A stretch of DNA of 64,000 bases from Allium sativum (Eukaryota > Streptophyta > Magnoliopsida > Asparagales > Amaryllidaceae): positions 489,516,453 to 489,580,452 of the forward strand of contig CM060923.1 of NCBI GenBank assembly GCA_030737875.1. Reading direction: 5' to 3'. This document shows, piece after piece, positions 58,136 to 64,000 of this stretch. How positions within the stretch are numbered: position 1 is the stretch's first letter; the number at the start of each line of letters is the position of its first letter. The translations under genes and the position numbers were made by a program. Under the pieces are notes generated by a model. That model made no database searches. It had not been told where the DNA came from and saw only the letters and a list, made by a program, of their open reading frames with translations.

Positions 58136-60555
58136 AATCATAAATCATAGAAAATCATAGAAAGTTGGACCGAAGTCCCATAAATGAAGGTCACAAATCG
58201 CATATTCCCAGTAGGGCGATCGCGAACCAAACAACTATGTCATAGAGGCAGATACCATGGATCCGGGTGAATAGAAATTACTCCGAGCTAGTTAATATAA
58301 GAAAATACCCACATGTCCCATAACCACATGCTATTCTCGAATATTTACCCACTCGTAATTGGTTCCTATTCAAAACAGAGAAAATCATAGAAGGGGCATT
58401 GCCACGGTTTTCGATCGGACGAGTCCAAGAATTAACAATCGAAGAAAAAGCAAGGGTTCATAGTTCTTGATTTTACTAAGACGTTTAATTAGATTTCTCA
58501 TACGAATGAGAAAAAGGTTTATAAAATATATACTAGTAGATTTGAACAAGGTTCATAAAATGATTTCGTAAATTAGCTTCGTATAATGAAGTAAGATTGG
58601 AAACCATTTTAGTACAAGAATTTGATATCTACTAAATAACATAAAACCTCCTTATATAATTTCAAAGTGGCAATAAAGAATAGTACGGTTACCGAGGCAA
58701 ATTGATCAAGGGGGTTCACGTCATAATGACGTGATTTCAAATCATAAATCATTAACTCACATCACAACAATATACATAAAAATCAAGGGATCACGGTTGT
58801 AATTTCGATGAACGAACGAATCGAAATCCCAAACTAGCACCCGAAGGTTTTAAACTACATCGAAATAGACTCAAAGGATATCGAGTCGATAATTCACGTT
58901 TTAGAGGCGCGAATCATCTTAACAAGAGTATCAAATAAATTCGATATACTGAACGGAGCACACGGCTTTACGATGATCCCCAGTGAATTAGAAGGCCAGC
59001 GACATGCACGGAAGAGCTTAGGAGGAGTTCAGAAACCAACGTGATCGTGCGCGGAGGTGCACAACCGAAATAGGGCTGGGTCTGGGAAAAACAGCCCAGG
59101 CTCAGGCTGACCGGTCGACAGGTCAGAATGGGCGGTCGACCGGTTTTGCCTAGAGACAGAACCGGTCGACCGCCACATTTCTGGCTGGTCGACCGGTTTA
59201 GGCCTGGGCCGTTGCCCAGGCCAAAACCAAGGGGGATTCGTCCCCCGTGAGTGTCCGGCGCTAATCGTCGAGGCTCGTGACTTCTTCAGGACAACAATGA
59301 GGCCTCTCCGATCCACCATATCAACTCACAAAGCTCGAATGCATTGGTTTGAATTATTGATTCTAAAACGAATAAAATTCTAAACCAAAACAAATAAATG
59401 TAATATAAGTGGATTGTGAAGTCTTAGAACTTGCCGGGTGCGACAATAGTACTTCACAACACCACTTAATCGATTCAAATCATGTGTATTGATCGTGTGA
59501 ATAACATATGTCATAATCTCTATTTCAAATGAACAAACAAAAGCATATCAAAGCGATGCAAGCTACTTGTGAAGACTTAGAACTTGTCGGATGCGACAAT
59601 GGTACTTCACAACATCATCAAATCAACTCTTAGCATATGCATTGGGTCGTATGAATAACATATGTCATAATTTATACTTCAAATGGAATTCAAACTAATA
59701 AACCGGAAAGTGTAAACTCTCCTAACCAATTCAACAAGCAAATGCAACATGAAATGGTCCTAAATTACACTTGTACAAGGCAATGGCTTGTGGCATAGAT
59801 GTGAGTTCAAAAAGAACTCACCTTTGGCTCTTGAATGACAAGAACAAGCTCCAACAAGGAAGAACAAGCACAAATCCAAGCAAAGAAGCTTTCCTTCTTC
59901 AATCAATCCTCTCAAATCACCATGTGAACACAAATGAAGACAAATGAGTGTTAGAACATCATAAAAATCCGAAATTGAGAGGAGAGAAAGGTAGAGATCG
60001 AGTAGAGAGAGCTTACCCATGTCTTGAAATCAAATTTGCACTTGAATTGAGCTCTAGATTGGAAGCCCTAGCTTAGGGAATTTCTATTTCCCATTCCGTT
60101 CTCCATTTCTATTTCTTTTGATGAAGAGATGAATGAATGAAGAGGAGAGAGCTATAGGAGGGTTATATGATGAGCTAGGTTAGCTCAACCAAGCCCCAAC
60201 CCAAAGCGCCAAATTTCTGAATCTCAGAACATATCGAAGCCTACAATTTTCAATCATGTAAACGACGTTCTGAACTCGACGGAAGTGTTTTCGAGTCCAA
60301 AATCAATCGTATGTGAAAAGTGATATTTTGGTCATACATCAAATGAAAATGACCAAATTCGCCCAACTCAGAAGGTATCAATGCTTATAGTCAAAAAGGT
60401 CGTAAACGATGATCCGGGCTCAATGGAAGTGGTCCCAAGTTCTAATTTTATCGTTTGCGAAAAACGACATTTTGAGTGACACATCGGATACGACAATATA
60501 TTTGAATAAAATATTTAAATCTATTATCATGGAATGAGCGGGTTGTTACAACTTA

Positions 60556-61078
60556 ACAGATGAATTAAGTAAAAATGATTATATTGGAAAGATATTTTCA
60601 AATGAAAGGAAGGGTGTTTAAAACACTAACTAAATTGAGCAGTAAATGGAAGTTTTTGTGACATTTACTGAATAACAGATTTTGCGTTAACAAACTTCTT
60701 TTTGTCTTGAAGATAAGAATATTTTCGAGTCAAGGTCTTAGAGGTAATTGAAATACCCTAACTTGAACAACTTCATTGGTATCCAAGAAATGGTACTAGT
60801 TTGAAAATGAAAGGGGTGATGGAAATTAAATTATTATGTTCATAAGTGATGTTATAAAATTTAATTTGCAAATTTTAGAAGTTAAATAAACCTGTTTGAA
60901 TTTTATAGTAAACAATGTATCACAATGTCAGTTAAGTGTATAGCCTTATTTTCTAAGCAGTGAAAATTATAAGGTTTTGTGAATACACTTATTCCAAGAG
61001 ATAAGTGTATGGAGAGAGTTTTCAAAGTAATTAAAATAAGATATTTGTGAATATGCTTACTACGTTGAGATAAGTATG
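60556..61078 (+). repeat. old LTR fragment G, right piece
   Basis: Continues 27153 after removal of element C. The block GGTCTTAGAGGTAATT ... CCTAACTTGA ... AAGAAATGGTA (about 60730-60800) matches S2 at about 34440-34505, in the same order and strand as the other G pieces. No gene. Confidence 0.6.
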
Positions 61079-63191
61079 TGTTAACCCCGTTGTTTAAACG
61101 CGGTTCAGAACTAAGGAGTGCGTACTGACGTTAGCACGCGGCTACGAAGATTAAAGCAAAGAAGCCTCCGCGGGAGTATGGACCGGACATACACATTAGA
61201 GCGTAACCTGACCGATCGATTGGTCCCATCCCAATACCGATCGGTGCATTTTAGTGTGTTATCACAAAGACGGTAAAACAGTTCCAAACATAATGAAGTG
61301 GGTACATGGCTACAAGGGGTGATAAAATGTGTTTACACGTCTAAGTGGGTTCATAACTACTATGGATCAGCATATATATATCGAACGCATGTGTTTCCAT
61401 GAAGAGTGCATTGCATACACGTTATAAACAGAAAAGTAAAGAGTAATGGTGGACATGTTGGTTCATAACTCTACAATGGTTCAAGCAAAACATGCTTCAT
61501 GCATGGGGATAACGCGTCAGCCTCATCTTGGAGTGTACACATCCATGTTGTCCGGTCAGTATATGAGCCTTGGTCGGTCGGTTGTTGCTCATACAACAAA
61601 TGGGAATTGGAAATGGTCCCGTATCGTGTAGAATAAAATGCAGAGCTAGCACCGGTTGAGTACATCATATTCATGTGGAAGGTAGACTAACATTCATGCA
61701 ACGACATGAATCAAACATATATATTAAATATATATGTACATAAAGAGTGAAAGAATTACAGTTCACAAGCATAGTATAGTGGATCCCTTCATTTGGAGGT
61801 ATAAGTATGGGTCAGCACCTTGGAAATCAAAAGGGACAGCATCAGAGAGTTACAACCAATCAGTTGTCAAAGTGGATCAACAATACAGCTCATAACCGAT
61901 CGGTGGTAGAAAGTACAAGTGATCAGTCACCAAATTGATGACCGTTCGGTTATCCATGTTACATACGGTGTCCATGTGATTGGTTACAAATAATATAAGA
62001 AACAATGGCATTTCATGTAAATAATGTTCCCGCATTCTTTGATTACAAAGGGTACGTGGCCACAAGTTGGAGCAAACGAGTACAGTAGAGCACAAGAGAC
62101 AAAATGGTCCAGACGTAATTAAATCCAAGAATGACAAGATTGTAAGGCACGTGGCAATCCATACATACAGGAGCAGACAGTATAAAATGCGGAATATAAT
62201 GATACATAAAGGGGCAACGGTATTACATTATAAGGATCGACCGGTGTATAAATTATGAACTGACCGATCGGTACATAACCGACTGGTACCACTTTACTGC
62301 CGTTGCCAGCTGTACTCAGTGGCATTTTGTAAATAAGCTTTAGATCGAACAGTTCCCTGCACCTTATATTTTGACCACTCCCCTCGTTTGCTACACACTT
62401 ATAAATAGAGGTCCAACCACACTTAAAAGGGGACCGATTTTCTCCATCCCGAAGGGCCGCCAAACGATTTCTTCAACCTCCAAGATCCATTCTAAGCTTC
62501 ATTAATGGCTTCCATGAATCAAAATTCATCTCTCCAACAACAAGAAGATAAAATCAAGTCCATCATCCATTCAAAGTAGCTCTAACTCAATTCTAGTGCA
62601 CTCCTACCGCCATAAATCTTCTTTAAAAGCTCGGATCCACCACTAATCTCACGGAGAAGTTAAGGAAAATCATCTAATCACGAGATCTCATCATCTTCAA
62701 GAAAGATCCGCCATCTCTAAATGAGATCCGTCATCTCCAAGTCGAGATCCGCCATTCCATCTCTTTACAATCGCATTTAAGCCTCCTACAAGCTTTGATT
62801 CACATCTCAACCGCCATGGATTCACCAAAAATTCTCTAAGTGCTCAAATCATAAAAGACAAGCTCTCACAATCATTGCATTTCTAGAGATCTTACCATTT
62901 CCACAACGGTGAAGAGAGAATCGAGCCATTAAAACAAGGGAGATCATTGTATAAAGAGAATGAGTGACATAATCGCAATGTATGAGAAGATGAACTTTGT
63001 AAAAATCGTATGATAATGAGAATGGCCTCAAAAGTGGATGTAGATTCAACTCGAATCGAACCACTATAAAAATCCTCTTGTTCATTTACTTGCTTTTATT
63101 TTTGTGATCGCGGTTCTACATTTTAATCTTATCGAATCGGTGAAGTGTACATTTGCACCCTTTGGTGTTTGTGTCATTTTTGATGCAAACA
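61079..63191 (+). repeat. 5' LTR of element D (start uncertain)
   Basis: The end at 63191 is set by the primer site that follows. A TATA box (62400-62408) with a leader of about 780 bp lies inside. The start is placed at TGTTAACCCC because similarity to fragment G fades there; this is a guess, as the other LTR and TSD lie outside the window. Contains several ACCGATCGGT-type palindromes (near 61244, 61896, 62262). Frames at 61446-63085 on either strand match nothing and are not gene-like. Confidence 0.6.
62400..62408 (+). promoter_or_regulatory. TATA box of the element D LTR
   Basis: TATAAATAG in a CTTATAAATAGAGGTCC context, a textbook plant TATA box; RNA would start near 62430. Confidence 0.6.
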
Positions 63192-63193
63192 TT

Positions 63194-63212
63194 TGGCGCC
63201 CACCGTGGGGCC
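63194..63212 (+). other. primer-binding site of element D
   Basis: TGGCGCCCACCGTGGGGCC two bases after the LTR end. This form occurs in many plant Ty3/gypsy elements of Tat-like type. I do not assign the tRNA. Confidence 0.7.
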
Positions 63213-64000
63213 GCGTTCGCATCTCCTACCTCCTCTCACAAAGTTGAACGTCTTGGAATTGAAGTTCTAAACCGCATCCTCCTCCGAAATCATGGCAACA
63301 AAAAATGAGCATGTTAGAGTGTATACAAATTAATGTATGAAGCATATGAATACCACCCGGATACGCATAGTCGATGTCTAAAAGCAGCACCATAAACTTG
63401 TCATTGAAGAGAACATTGCATCACATAAATCCTAAGAGAAGTGATGATCACGTTGAGATGGCAAGAGGTTTATATAATTTACTTACAATAGAAAGGTTAC
63501 GTGGACTGAAATATGACACGTGGATTACCAAATACAAGTCTTCACTTCATAACGTGAGCATTTGGTGCAAGTGCAAATTGGAACCTGTTGCAGTTACCCT
63601 ATGGAATGCTCTACATAGTTTCCCTATTTTTATTCGTGGAAAAATGTCCATCATAGCAAATTGGACCCCATCATTTGGTAATATACAATCTCAAATTAGA
63701 AAGGTGCATATTTGGGTTCATTTTTGCAAAATCCCGCTCATCGCGTCGAGTTGACGGGGACCAACTGACTTACGTGTTATATTGTGAGAGTATATGCTTT
63801 GATGAAGCAACATAAGAAATGATGCACTTATAACAGACTGTATTTGTATTGGGTCATTAACATGCCGAGGATAGTCTATACTTGCTCACAACGTATGCGT
63901 TTTGTAAGATTGAAGAACCAACCACGATTAGCATGTATCAAATGCTGATCAACATATAGAGTATATAGGGATCGGTCGGTACTCAAGCTAAGAAAGGTGT
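63213..64000 (+). other. start of the element D interior, truncated by the window
   Basis: Leader followed by the frame at 63374-63754; after that no further coding sequence is recognised before the window ends. Confidence 0.5.
63374..63754 (+). pseudogene. 126-residue frame with possible DUF4283-like end, in element D
   Basis: From an ATG at 63374 to a TGA at 63752. I do not recognise most of it. Residues ~85-120 read FIRGKMSIIANWTPSFG, then IRKVHIWVHFCKIPL. This has the W-x-P ... V-x-x-W-V ... x-P-L spacing seen at the end of DUF4283 domains, which occur beside zinc knuckles in plant retroelement proteins. If so, it is truncated: the usual continuation is absent after the stop. It may belong to element D or be an older fragment. 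The call rests on one short motif and could be chance. Confidence 0.35.

Larger units (their letters stand above)
27154..60550 (-). mobile_element. element C: large non-coding LTR retrotransposon (LARD-like), interrupted by element B
   Basis: Read on the minus strand, the 5' LTR is 56816-60550 (3735 bp) and the 3' LTR is 27154-53828 (3.7 kb after removing element B). LTRs start TGTAACAACCCGCTCATTCC. The TSD is ACTTA (27149-27153 and 60551-60555). A primer site of initiator-Met type (TGGTATCAGAGCC, 56801-56813) and a polypurine tract (53829-53845) fix the minus orientation. The 3-kb interior has no gag or pol. It would need proteins from a related element; the chromovirus nested in it uses the same type of primer site. 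Confidence 0.92.
56816..60550 (-). repeat. 5' LTR of element C, 3735 bp
   Basis: Complete copy. On plus it starts TGTAACGCCCCGCC and ends GGGTTGTTACA; it is followed by the TSD ACTTA (60551-60555). Holds the short array at 57527-57703, the 146-bp repeats, and GGTCGACC palindromes at about 59110-59205. Confidence 0.92.

Noticed and set aside
63374..63754. Host gene at the right edge
   Set aside because: It follows an LTR and primer-binding site by under 200 bp and ends abruptly; more likely retroelement interior or a fragment.

Overview
The window is an almost pure transposable-element nest from a large, AT-rich plant nuclear genome, probably a flowering plant. I recognise no host gene, tRNA, rRNA or CRISPR array. 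Plant origin is indicated by Athila/Tat-type and chromodomain-carrying Ty3/gypsy retrotransposons, a PIF/Harbinger element of the plant transposon-protein type, a plant mobile domain (PMD/MAIN-like) gene, and LTRs several kilobases long. Boundaries were set by aligning LTR ends by eye and finding target-site duplications (TSDs), so the insertion order can be read directly.

Left half (1-22549). An old minus-strand LTR (pieces at 112-842, 16237-16822 and 21466-22549) was hit three times. The hits are a retrotransposon whose LTR ends at base 111; element A (843-16231, TSD ACTTG), a gag-protease-only Athila/Tat-like retrotransposon; and solo LTR S1 (16828-21460, TSD AATAC). The 3' LTR of A was itself hit by a 6981-bp PIF/Harbinger element (8581-15561, TSD TAA). 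That element carries a PMD-like gene, a GRF zinc-finger gene and a transposase gene, separated by four different tandem-repeat arrays. This composite element is the most unusual object in the window.

Middle (22550-27153). Non-coding sequence with two compound microsatellites is followed by an old plus-strand LTR fragment G. G is interrupted by a roughly 2.1-kb Mutator-like non-autonomous element (24626-26713).

Right half (27154-60550). Element C (minus strand, TSD ACTTA) also sits in G. It has 3.7-kb LTRs and a 3-kb internal region with no coding capacity (LARD-like). The left LTR of C contains element B (29028-51984, TSD ACAGT), a chromovirus with about 6.2-kb LTRs and a decayed gag-PR-RT-RH-IN-chromodomain reading frame. 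The 5' LTR of B contains a 5950-bp solo LTR, S2 (30302-36251, TSD AATCA). This is a four-level nest, G > C > B > S2.

Right edge (60551-64000). The rest of G is followed by the LTR, primer-binding site and start of the interior of a further element, D, which runs out of the window.

Every coding region I recognise carries stops, frameshifts or lost catalytic residues. Nothing here looks autonomous now; the interest lies in element architecture, gene capture, LTR structure and insertion history.
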